Positions 25,803 to 33,368 of a stretch of 64,000 nt of DNA are shown here, piece after piece. Under the pieces are notes generated by a model. It was not told the DNA's origin. It saw nothing but the letters and a program-made list of their open reading frames with translations, and made no database searches. The stretch is from Aldersonia sp. NBC_00410 (GTDB lineage Bacteria > Actinomycetota > Actinomycetes > Mycobacteriales > Mycobacteriaceae). Both the position numbers and the translations under genes were made by a program. Each line of letters begins with the position of its first letter. The first letter of the stretch is position 1. Location of the stretch: assembly GCF_026342035.1 (NCBI RefSeq), contig NZ_JAPENM010000007.1, positions 186,001-250,000 of the forward strand. The letters are read 5' to 3'.

Positions 25803-26207
25803 GTGCTCGTCGTCGCAGTTGTCTTGTTCATCCTGTCCGTCGCCGCCATCGGATGCGGTGTCGCGGCCCTGATCGGACGGCTACCGCGGAACCGCTGGGT
25901 CGGCATCCGCACGCCGCACACCATGCGCAGCGAGGAAGCCTTCCGGGCTGCGAACCGGATTGCCGCCCCGACCACCATCACCGCGGGCATCCTGCTCGCC
26001 GTGGGTGGCGGTGCCGCGCTGGCCTTCGACGGCATCCTGGCCACCGTCGGCGTCGTCGTCGCGGTGGTCTGCGCCGTCGTCAACGCGGGAAACGGCAGTG
26101 CACTGGGCAATCGCGCCGCCGAGGCGATCACCGCCTCCGCCGGCGCCGGCGCCTGCGGAAACTCCTGCGGCGCGTGCTCGCTCAAGGACACCTGCCAGCC
26201 GTCCTGA
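25803..26207 (+). CDS. SdpI-family membrane protein
   Basis: A 134-residue integral membrane protein with three hydrophobic helices. The diagnostic SdpI/YhfL stretch RNRWVGIRTPHTMRSEEAF is intact. It ends in a Cys-rich tail (GACGNSCGACSLKDTC) that is not usual for the family. In Bacillus, SdpI protects against the SDP toxin; the actinobacterial relatives are uncharacterised. Start GTG 25803 directly precedes the first helix. The next gene encodes a DUF1648 protein, the module that in Bacillus SdpI is part of the same polypeptide. Confidence 0.82.
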   Translation: MLVVAVVLFILSVAAIGCGVAALIGRLPRNRWVGIRTPHTMRSEEAFRAANRIAAPTTITAGILLAVGGGAALAFDGILATVGVVVAVVCAVVNAGNGSALGNRAAEAITASAGAGACGNSCGACSLKDTCQPS

Positions 26208-26275
26208 GCCCGGATCCGCCAAACCGAACGTGTGGCCGACGGCGAGCCGTCCATGCTGTGCTTGACTGCACACCC

Positions 26276-27235
26276 GTGACCACCCGACGCGTCTTCGATC
26301 CCTGGGGAGTGGCGTTCGGTCTCGTCCTCCCACTGCTCGCCGCGGCCGGCGGACTTCTGCTCACCCTGCTGTGGGAATCCCGGCTGCCGGAGCGGATCGT
26401 CGTGCATTGGGGCAGCGCCGGGCCCGAGGACTACTCGGAGCCGATGACCTCCAGCTGGGTATTCGCGCTGGCCATTGTGTTCGTCGGTGGCGGCTGTTCC
26501 GCGTTCTCGGCGCTCGCGCAGGCGTTGCTGACGTGGCGCCGGATCATGCTGGTCGCCGGCCTGACCGTGACCGGTCTGCTCAGCACACTGCAGGTCGCGA
26601 TCCTGGCGGTGCAGCTCGACGCCGTCGCGGGCGAGGACATCCAGCTACCGAGCGCCGCGATCGCGCTCGGCATTGTCAATGGATTCGCGATCGGCGCGGT
26701 CGGGGCGGCCCTGCTGCGCGACTACCGCATCCGGGTGCCCGCGCTCGACCCGCCGGACCCCCGGTTGCCCCGCGGCCCGGCGCAACCGATCAAGATCGTC
26801 GGCGGCTTCGGTGTGGTCGGGCTCGTCGTCATCGCCGCGCTCGGCATCGGGTGTGCGCTCCTTGCCTGTGCCACGGTCGGCACCAGCTGGCCGCTGTGGA
26901 TCGCGCTGCCGGTCATCGTGCTCATCCTGGCCGGGCTGCGTTTCGACATAACTGTGGACGGTGCCGGCGTGCGGGTGCGCAATTTCGGCCTGACCTCGTT
27001 CGAGCTCAACCTCCAGGAGATCACCGGCGCGCGGCTCACCCACGTCGCGGCGTTCAAGGATTTCGGTGGCTGGGGCCTGCGGGCCAAGGGACCCGGCCGC
27101 TACGGCGTGATCACCAAGACCGGGCCCGCGGTGGAGATCGGCACCGCGTCCGGCCTGACGCTGACCATCACCTCCGAGCGTGCCGACGCCATTGCCGGCG
27201 CACTCAACTCTTTTGCGGCCCAGCAGCGCGGCTGA
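26276..27235 (+). CDS. DUF1648-domain membrane protein
   Basis: A 319-residue membrane protein. After a first helix (AFGLVLPLLAAAGGLLLTLL) comes RIVVHWGSAGPEDYSEP, the DUF1648 signature with its HWG core. Further helices follow (WVFALAIVFVGGG; ITVAGLT-like segments; IVGGFGVVGLVVIAALGIG), then a soluble C-terminal part (NFGLTSFELNLQEITGARL) resembling a PH-like or immunoglobulin-like domain. Start GTG 26276 is 68 bases after the SdpI gene, so co-expression is likely. Confidence 0.8.
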   Translation: MTTRRVFDPWGVAFGLVLPLLAAAGGLLLTLLWESRLPERIVVHWGSAGPEDYSEPMTSSWVFALAIVFVGGGCSAFSALAQALLTWRRIMLVAGLTVTGLLSTLQVAILAVQLDAVAGEDIQLPSAAIALGIVNGFAIGAVGAALLRDYRIRVPALDPPDPRLPRGPAQPIKIVGGFGVVGLVVIAALGIGCALLACATVGTSWPLWIALPVIVLILAGLRFDITVDGAGVRVRNFGLTSFELNLQEITGARLTHVAAFKDFGGWGLRAKGPGRYGVITKTGPAVEIGTASGLTLTITSERADAIAGALNSFAAQQRG

Positions 27236-27256
27236 GCGCGCGCCGCACCGCAGGTC

Positions 27257-28297
27257 CTACTTGCCCGGCCCGGCGAGCTGTTCCTCCAGCAGCGCCGCGA
27301 CCACCGCACGCCCGGCGTCCGGATCGCCGACCGCGATCCGCGCACTCCCGTTCGGATAGCTCTTCGCGACGATCCCGGCCCGCCGCAGCGCGGGTGCGAT
27401 CTCTGGCCCGTCCAGATACAGGAAGTTGGCGTGGCTTTCGGGCACCACGACACCGAGCCTGCGCAGGGTGGCGGCGAGCTGTTCGCGTTCGGTGGTGATG
27501 GCACGGACCCGCTCGCGCAGTTCGGCCTCGGCCGCGTAGGAGGCACGCACCGCGGCCACCGCCGCCGCGTTCATCCCGAATGGGATCTGCCAGCGCCGGA
27601 TCCGGGCCGCGAGCTCCCGCGCCGCCACCGCGTAGCCGATCCGCAAGCCCGCAAGCCCATAGGCCTTCGAGAAGGTACGCAGCACAAGCACATTCGGGTA
27701 GCGCCGGATCAGGCGGACCACGTCGAGGGTGTCCGATGGGTGCAGGAACTCCACATAGGCCTCGTCGAGCACCACCACCACTCGGCGCGGTACCGCGGCA
27801 AGGAACGCTTGCAGTTCGCTTGCCGAGACCAGCGTCCCGGTGGGATTGTGCGGGCGACACACCACCGCGACCCGGGTCCGCGGCCCGATCGCCCGGACCA
27901 TCGCCCACAGATCCTGGCGCCCCAACCCGTCGAGGGCGACGGTGGTGGCCCGCACCCCGGCGATCCCGGCCATGATCGGGTAGCCGTCGAAGGTGGGGGT
28001 GGCGAACACCATGTCCTCACCGGATCCGATCAGCGCCTGCATGATCTGCATCGCCACTCCGGTCGCGCCCCCACCGACCACTATCTGTTCCGGCCCGACC
28101 CCGATCCGATTCCCGATCACCCGCGGCAGCTGCTCGGGCAGGAACTCCGGGTACCGATTCACCTGCGCCATCATCCGGTTCAGCTCATCGAGCACCGGTG
28201 GCAGTGGCGGGTAGGGGTTTTCGCTCAACCCCAGCTCGTACCGTTGCTGCACCGGTTTGGTGTACGGCCGAGTGTCGTCGAACGTGCCTGTGCTCAT
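27257..28297 (-). CDS. HisC/Pat-type PLP aminotransferase in a biosynthetic operon
   Basis: A 346-residue fold-type I aminotransferase close to histidinol-phosphate or aromatic aminotransferases: LSENPYPPLPPVLDEL, the PLP lysine in TFSKAYGLAGLRIGYA, DEAYVEFLH, and ESHANFLYL. ATG 28295-28297 overlaps the stop of the KAS III-like gene (ATGA arrangement), making it the last gene of a four-gene operon. A housekeeping histidine or phenylalanine role is possible, but this context suggests transfer of an amino group onto a keto product of the upstream enzymes. Confidence 0.88.
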   Translation of the reverse strand: MSTGTFDDTRPYTKPVQQRYELGLSENPYPPLPPVLDELNRMMAQVNRYPEFLPEQLPRVIGNRIGVGPEQIVVGGGATGVAMQIMQALIGSGEDMVFATPTFDGYPIMAGIAGVRATTVALDGLGRQDLWAMVRAIGPRTRVAVVCRPHNPTGTLVSASELQAFLAAVPRRVVVVLDEAYVEFLHPSDTLDVVRLIRRYPNVLVLRTFSKAYGLAGLRIGYAVAARELAARIRRWQIPFGMNAAAVAAVRASYAAEAELRERVRAITTEREQLAATLRRLGVVVPESHANFLYLDGPEIAPALRRAGIVAKSYPNGSARIAVGDPDAGRAVVAALLEEQLAGPGK

Positions 28298-29343
28298 GCC
28301 GCGTTGGCTCCCCATCGCACTGCCGCGGCCCCGGCAAAATCGCCGGCATGCGCGAACGCCGACATCAACACCAGCGCACCGTTCGGGATCCGGCCCGCCC
28401 GGTTCTCGGTATCCAGCGTCACCGGGATGCCCGCTCCGAACAGGTTTCCGCACTCGTCGAAGGTGTCCGGGTGCTTCTCGGCCGGGATCTCGAGCGCGTC
28501 GTGCCAGTTCCGCAGGAACAACCGGTTCGGCTGATTGGTGACGAGCAGGTCGACGTCACCGCTCTTCGCGTCGATCTGCTTCAGCATGGCGTAGCCGGCC
28601 TCCGGGACGAGCTGGTTGCCGCGGGTGAAGACCTTCGCGATCTTCGACTCGGTGAATCCGATGGTGGGCTGGCCGATACCGGGCTCCCAGTATTTACGAA
28701 TCGGTTCGCCCGCCGGCACTCCGACCCCCTCGAAGGTCATGTCACCCGCGTACTCCGGATAGGTGCGGCAGTGCGTGCCGAGGATCGGCGCGTCCTCCGA
28801 CTTCACCAGCAGACCGACGCCGCAGCCGTCGCCCGGCACCGGCGCGAACGCAAGCTTGCGGATCTCGCTCTGCGTCATCGACGGTCCGGCGGCATTTTGC
28901 ACCGCCGCGATCATCGCCGTCTTGGCATCGGTGGTCTGCAGGATCTTCTGCGCGAGCGCCATCATGTGCACGAACGAGGCGCACCCGCTGTTGTGCACGT
29001 CCACAACCCAATCCGGCCGAATACCGAGCCGCCGGGCGACCTCGGGTCCACAGCCGAGCACCGGATTGTCGGGCAACTGCACGTGCGTGAGCAGCACGTC
29101 GACGTTGGCGAGGGTGTCGGTGCCGTGGCGTTCGCGCAGTCCCGCCGCGGCGCGTTCGACCATGTCCACCGCCGTCTCGTCGCGCGCGACGTGATGGCGG
29201 TTCTTCGGTGAGCGGAACATGACGTTCTTCGCCATTCGCTCGGACCGGGAAAACTGCGTGAAATACTCCGTCGGGACGCGGTTTTCGGGCAGGTAGCTCG
29301 CCACGTCCAGCAGGCTGATGGTGGGCATGTTGGTCTCGTTCAT
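28294..29343 (-). CDS. 3-oxoacyl-ACP synthase III-like enzyme with altered triad
   Basis: A 349-residue thiolase-fold protein of the KAS III family. The nucleophile Cys is in VDVHNSGCASFVHM, and the oxyanion Asn in DECGNLFGAGIPVTL is kept. The histidine of the usual HQAN is replaced: the aligned segment reads VTNQPNRLF, so the Cys-His-Asn triad is incomplete. Such changes occur in KAS III-like acyltransferases that make esters, amides or thioesters rather than decarboxylating malonyl-ACP. It starts at ATG 29341-29343, 11 bases after the SRPBCC gene, and overlaps the aminotransferase start. The substrate is unknown. Confidence 0.83.
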   Translation of the reverse strand: MNETNMPTISLLDVASYLPENRVPTEYFTQFSRSERMAKNVMFRSPKNRHHVARDETAVDMVERAAAGLRERHGTDTLANVDVLLTHVQLPDNPVLGCGPEVARRLGIRPDWVVDVHNSGCASFVHMMALAQKILQTTDAKTAMIAAVQNAAGPSMTQSEIRKLAFAPVPGDGCGVGLLVKSEDAPILGTHCRTYPEYAGDMTFEGVGVPAGEPIRKYWEPGIGQPTIGFTESKIAKVFTRGNQLVPEAGYAMLKQIDAKSGDVDLLVTNQPNRLFLRNWHDALEIPAEKHPDTFDECGNLFGAGIPVTLDTENRAGRIPNGALVLMSAFAHAGDFAGAAAVRWGANAA

Positions 29344-29354
29344 TCGGCTCTCGC

Positions 29355-30014
29355 TCACTTCATCCAGTCGGGCTTGATCGGCAGGCCGTTGTCCGCGCGG
29401 TACTCGCAGATCGCCTTGAGGTTGTCCATCTCCATCTGATGGCCGGCGTAGAACAGATCCCAGCCGTCGCCCACCCACACCGGCCGTTGCGGCGGAGCGG
29501 TCTCCGGGTAGGGGTTCTCGTCGTAGAACGGGTGCTTGCAGTTCACCCACGTCACCACGCTGCCGGGCTTGTTCAGCACCAGTTGTGCATCGACGACGCG
29601 CATCAGGTAGATCATCCAGAGGTGCTTGCCCTGATCCCAGGCACAGTGATAGTCGACGGTCATCGCGTCCGGGTTGGCGACGGTGCGGCAGTAGCATTTG
29701 GTCTGTCCACCGACCCGGTCGAACGACTCCCAGAGGCCCGGCTCGTCGGTTTCGACGAATCCGCGCAGGCTATAGGTCCACTCCTCCAAACTTCTTGTGT
29801 CCGAAAGGTATTCGTACACCTCGCGCGGTGGTGCGGCGATGTAGGCGTTGATCGGGCAGAACTCGCCGAACATCTGGTCGTGTGGGTAGACCGAACGCGT
29901 CCGGTCGAAGATGATCTCCTTGGCAACGTCCTTGTCGGCGTTCTCGATCCGGATCACGCCGGGCAGAACCTGGGGGATGTCGGTCAGTGCGGGTAGTGCG
30001 GTGGAGGTGGTCAC
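29355..30014 (-). CDS. SRPBCC (START-like) fold protein of a biosynthetic operon
   Basis: A 219-residue protein. The segment CPINAYIAAPPREVYEYLSDTRSLEEWTYS is typical of the polyketide-cyclase/START-like (SRPBCC) fold, with a hydrophobic cavity expected. The C-terminal part is rich in Trp, Tyr, His and Cys (CKHPFYDENPYPE, DGWDLFYAGHQMEMDN) and is not typical, so it may add a metal or substrate site. Start GTG 30012-30014 has AGGAG upstream with a spacer of about 11. It lies 45 bases after the ThDP enzyme and 11 before the KAS III-like gene. It may act as cyclase, aromatase or carrier for a reactive intermediate. Confidence 0.72.
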   Translation of the reverse strand: MTTSTALPALTDIPQVLPGVIRIENADKDVAKEIIFDRTRSVYPHDQMFGEFCPINAYIAAPPREVYEYLSDTRSLEEWTYSLRGFVETDEPGLWESFDRVGGQTKCYCRTVANPDAMTVDYHCAWDQGKHLWMIYLMRVVDAQLVLNKPGSVVTWVNCKHPFYDENPYPETAPPQRPVWVGDGWDLFYAGHQMEMDNLKAICEYRADNGLPIKPDWMK

Positions 30015-30059
30015 GGTGGGTTCTCCTGGGTTCGGGGTTGCTGGTGGTTGGTGTGCAGG

Positions 30060-31763
30060 TCAGCCGGCGTTGCGCACAGCCAGAAACGGTGCGAACGGGG
30101 GCATCTCGTCGGGGTCGCAATCGACCTCGATGAAGGTCGGTCCGCGGGACTCGGCGGCGGCACGCAACGCGCGGTCGAGCTCGCCGCGTGTCCCGGCCGT
30201 GCAGGCGGGTAGGTCGGGGAACATCGCGGCAATCCCTTCACCGATATGAGTGGGCCGGAACCTGTTGAAGCTGTATCGATCCCGGTAGAACAACTGCTCG
30301 CGGGTGACGCACATGGCGTGTGCGTTGTTGTTGAACACGACGAACGTGATCGGCAGGTCGTGTTCGATCGCGGTGTGGATTTCCATACCGTGCATGTAGA
30401 AGGCACCGTCACCGGCGATCACGTAGGTGCGCCGGCCGGTGCCCGCGCTACGGGCGAACGCCGAACCGATACCGGCGCCGAACGCGTAGCCCATCCCGCC
30501 CATACCGAGCGCCACCACGAACCGTCCGCCCGGCGGAACCGGCAGATGGTGCACGACGGCGGCACCGGTGTTGCCGGCATCGGCGAACACGTCCGCCTCC
30601 GGCGGCAGCGTCGCGGCGATCGCCTCGACGGCGTCGCGGTACCGCAGCCCCGGCCCCGATGCCGTCGGGACCGCCAGCACCTCCGGCGCTGACGGCGGAC
30701 GGGCCGGCTCCCGGCTCGACCCGTCCGCCAGCGCGGCGGACAGCTCCGCCAGGTCGGCGGCGAGATCGGTGCTGACCGCGTGGGTGGATCGGATATGCGG
30801 CGGCTCGGCCCCAATGCTGGTGACCACGGTGCCGGCGAGCAGTTCGTCGAGGCCGCCGCGCGTGGTCACCGGCATCCTGGTGCCGACGAGCAGACACACC
30901 GCCGCGTGCCGCAGCGCCTCGTGCAGATCGGGATGTCCCATGATCCCGGCCACGCCGCGATAACCCGGCTCGTGCTGGCCGTACACATCCTTGGCATCGG
31001 GTGCCACGCCGACCGAGGCGTCCAGCGCGGCCGCGAGCTGTCGCAGCTCGGAGCGTGCGTCGTCGCGAGCCACTTGATCGCCGGCGATGATCACGACCTT
31101 GCCCGCGCGGTGCCCCGCTGCGAGCGTGTCGCGGACCAGGCCGACGCCATGCAGATCGTGCAGGTGGGCGGCTTTCGCCGCCCGGAACGGCGCGCTGGGA
31201 CGATATTCCGCCTGCTGAACATCTTTGGGCAACAACAGGACCGCTGGTCCGCCGCGCTGTGCCGCCGCCACCGCGCGGGCGAGATGCTCGGCGATGTCGC
31301 CGGGGCGATGCACCCGCGCGCAGTACCGGGTCATCGTGGCGAGCGTCTGCTCGAGATCGAAGGTGCCCGCTCGCCCACTGGTGTCCTGGAACGCGCCCTG
31401 ACCCTCCAGCGTGGTCGGCGGCTGCCCGACGAGCGCAAGCACCGGAACTCGGGAGGCGAACGACTCTGCAAGTCCGGCAACGAGATTCATCGCGCCACCA
31501 CCCGAAGTGGCGACCACGACCCCGATCCCCGAGGTGCTGCGTGCGTACCCATCGGCCATCGTCGCCGCGGCGAACTCGTGCTTGGCGACCACCCCTACCG
31601 GGCTGTCGGGATCGGCGAGGCCGGCGTCGAACAGCGCGTCGTAGACATCCTCGATATTGGCCCCGTCGACACCGAAGACGTGCCGGACGCCGAGCGTGGC
31701 GATCGCCGCCACGAGATAGTCCACGACCCGCGGTGGGCGGTTATTGTTCGTGGTCGATTCCAC
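30060..31763 (-). CDS. Thiamine-diphosphate enzyme, acetolactate-synthase-like
   Basis: A 567-residue three-domain ThDP enzyme. The N-terminal domain has the activating Glu in VVAKHEFAAATMADGYAR. The C-terminal domain has the ThDP-magnesium motif starting GDGAFYMHGMEIHTAIEHD and ending FNNN. Start GTG 31761-31763 is chosen for the strong GGAGGAGG just upstream. Housekeeping acetolactate synthase would be followed by a regulatory subunit and ilvC; here the next genes are SRPBCC, KAS III-like and aminotransferase, so it more likely decarboxylates a 2-keto acid and transfers the aldehyde unit in a specialised pathway. Confidence 0.88.
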   Translation of the reverse strand: MESTTNNNRPPRVVDYLVAAIATLGVRHVFGVDGANIEDVYDALFDAGLADPDSPVGVVAKHEFAAATMADGYARSTSGIGVVVATSGGGAMNLVAGLAESFASRVPVLALVGQPPTTLEGQGAFQDTSGRAGTFDLEQTLATMTRYCARVHRPGDIAEHLARAVAAAQRGGPAVLLLPKDVQQAEYRPSAPFRAAKAAHLHDLHGVGLVRDTLAAGHRAGKVVIIAGDQVARDDARSELRQLAAALDASVGVAPDAKDVYGQHEPGYRGVAGIMGHPDLHEALRHAAVCLLVGTRMPVTTRGGLDELLAGTVVTSIGAEPPHIRSTHAVSTDLAADLAELSAALADGSSREPARPPSAPEVLAVPTASGPGLRYRDAVEAIAATLPPEADVFADAGNTGAAVVHHLPVPPGGRFVVALGMGGMGYAFGAGIGSAFARSAGTGRRTYVIAGDGAFYMHGMEIHTAIEHDLPITFVVFNNNAHAMCVTREQLFYRDRYSFNRFRPTHIGEGIAAMFPDLPACTAGTRGELDRALRAAAESRGPTFIEVDCDPDEMPPFAPFLAVRNAG

Positions 31764-31880
31764 GGCACCTCCTCCAACTGAATTCGGCTCTGCTCGCCCC
31801 GTCCGTGGATACGACACGGGGACCGGTGTGGTTCACTGCGCCCGGAGTCCGGGCGTGACTTATCGGCCGTCGGGCCGTCC

Positions 31881-32681
31881 TCACAGGACGGTGGACAGCA
31901 GCACCTGGTTTGTGGTGGTCGCACGGATGTCGACCTGCTGGATGTCGGCGGGCGGCACGTCGACGGCCGCACTGGCCTCGATCACGTCGCCGGGTTGGGC
32001 GGTCCAGGTGGCCAGATGGGACTGGACGCCGCTATTGGTGGTGATCCACATCGAGTACTCGCCGGTGTACGACGTGCCGCCCGGGGCGTACCGGCATTCC
32101 ATGTTGACCTGCGAACCCCCGGCGCCGTCGTCGATGAGGTCGACGTTGGCCGAAAGCGGGGTGGACACCAGCGGATCCATCGTGCGCGAGGCGACCACCT
32201 CCGGTTGCGTGGCGGTCCCGGTCGGACTGTCCTCGGAGTTCCCGGCCACGACCAGCGGAACGGCGATGGCCACCGCGGCGGCGGCGGCCGCGACCGCGGT
32301 CCCGATCGCGATCATGCGGCGCCGGCGACGCTCCCGGCGCGTCCGGCCCACCAGATCGTGCATCAAGGCATCCGGCGGCGGAGGTGTGCTGCGCGCCGTG
32401 GCCACGGTGGGGGTAGTGCCCACTGCCGGGCCACTCGAGGCGTCGTCGAGCATTTCGAGCGCCGTCTGCCGCGGCACCAAGGCCAGCATGCCCGGCAGTC
32501 CGGCCAGTTCGCCCACCGCGGCGCGGCACGCAGGGCAGTCATCCAGATGCCCCTCGTAGCGGCGGCGGTCGGCCGGTGTCAGCGCGCCGAGCACATACGC
32601 CGCGTCCCAAGTCGCGAATTCATCGGAGCCTGTCGATGAGGTATCGGCGTCGATGCCGAACCCATCTGCACCGCGTCTCAT
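31881..32681 (-). CDS. rslA: Zinc-binding anti-sigma factor of SigL
   Basis: A 266-residue membrane anti-sigma factor. The cytoplasmic part has the ZAS signature HLDDCPACRAAV preceded by WDAAYVLGALTPADRRRYEG. One membrane helix (IAIGTAVAAAAAAVAIAVPLVV) follows, then an extracytoplasmic sensor domain of about 115 residues ending QVLLSTVL. ATG 32679-32681 overlaps the sigma stop, so the two are made in fixed ratio. It is expected to hold SigL inactive until the zinc site is oxidised or the anchor is cut. The symbol follows the Mycobacterium SigL-RslA pair. Confidence 0.88.
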   Translation of the reverse strand: MRRGADGFGIDADTSSTGSDEFATWDAAYVLGALTPADRRRYEGHLDDCPACRAAVGELAGLPGMLALVPRQTALEMLDDASSGPAVGTTPTVATARSTPPPPDALMHDLVGRTRRERRRRRMIAIGTAVAAAAAAVAIAVPLVVAGNSEDSPTGTATQPEVVASRTMDPLVSTPLSANVDLIDDGAGGSQVNMECRYAPGGTSYTGEYSMWITTNSGVQSHLATWTAQPGDVIEASAAVDVPPADIQQVDIRATTTNQVLLSTVL

Positions 32682-33184
32682 TTCGACACTCCCATCTCCT
32701 GCAGCGTGGCCCGCAATGCGCGCATTCCGTAGTGCATCCGGGACTTCACGGTGCCCTCGGGAATATCGAGCTGGGTCGCAATCTGCGCCGTGGAGAGCCC
32801 GCCGTAGTACGACCGCACGATCACGTCGCGGTGGTCCTGGGTCAGCGTGGCGAGCGCGTCGGAGACCACCCAGGTGTCCACGGCGCGCTCGGTCTGGTCG
32901 GCGCTCGGCTGCTCGGGCGGCGCGTCCATCCGGATCTCGCGGCGGCTGCGTGCGCTGCGATGTTCGTCGAAGGCGAGATTGCGGGCGACGGTGAACAGCC
33001 ACCCGCGCGCCGATCCACTCGACTGGTCCAGCACCGTCGGGTGCTGCCAGGCCCGCAGCAGTGTCTCCTGCACGATGTCCTCCGCACGTCCGGCATCTCC
33101 GACCAAGCTGAAGGTATAGCGCCACAACACCGAAGCGTGCTGGTCGTACAAGGCCTGTAAAAGACCGGCATCGTCCGTGCGCAC
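32678..33184 (-). CDS. sigL: ECF sigma factor SigL
   Basis: A 168-residue group IV sigma factor with region 2 (LLQALYDQHASVLWRYTFSL, AEDIVQETLLRAWQHP) and region 4 (LTQDHRDVIVRSYYGGLSTA, IPEGTVKSRMHYGMRAL). The wording of both regions, and the partnership with a ZAS anti-sigma gene, match mycobacterial SigL, which controls polyketide and envelope functions. It starts at GTG 33182-33184, with GGAGG upstream. A promoter with ECF-type -35 and -10 elements lies just ahead (33202-33229), consistent with autoregulation. Confidence 0.9.
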   Translation of the reverse strand: MRTDDAGLLQALYDQHASVLWRYTFSLVGDAGRAEDIVQETLLRAWQHPTVLDQSSGSARGWLFTVARNLAFDEHRSARSRREIRMDAPPEQPSADQTERAVDTWVVSDALATLTQDHRDVIVRSYYGGLSTAQIATQLDIPEGTVKSRMHYGMRALRATLQEMGVSK

Positions 33185-33201
33185 CGTTCACCTCCAACTC
33201 G

Positions 33202-33229
33202 TCAACGAGACACGCGATGGGACGGTTCA
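33202..33229 (-). promoter_or_regulatory. Candidate autoregulated ECF promoter of sigL-rslA
   Basis: On the minus strand TGAACC (33224-33229) is followed after 16 bases by CGTTGA (33202-33207). The AAC / CGT pair with a 16-base spacer is the usual layout of ECF sigma promoters. Predicted transcription would begin about ten bases before the GTG start of sigL. Confidence 0.5.
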
Positions 33230-33368
33230 CCTGCCTCTACTGGAGTAATGGTGCGCGGGCCGCGGAATGTTTACAGCGCAACTACCTGCGGGTGCGCCGG
33301 GTGAACAAGCGTCGGCAACTCGACGGATCGCCACGCACCATCGGGCGGGGCGGGCTAGCCTCTACCTC

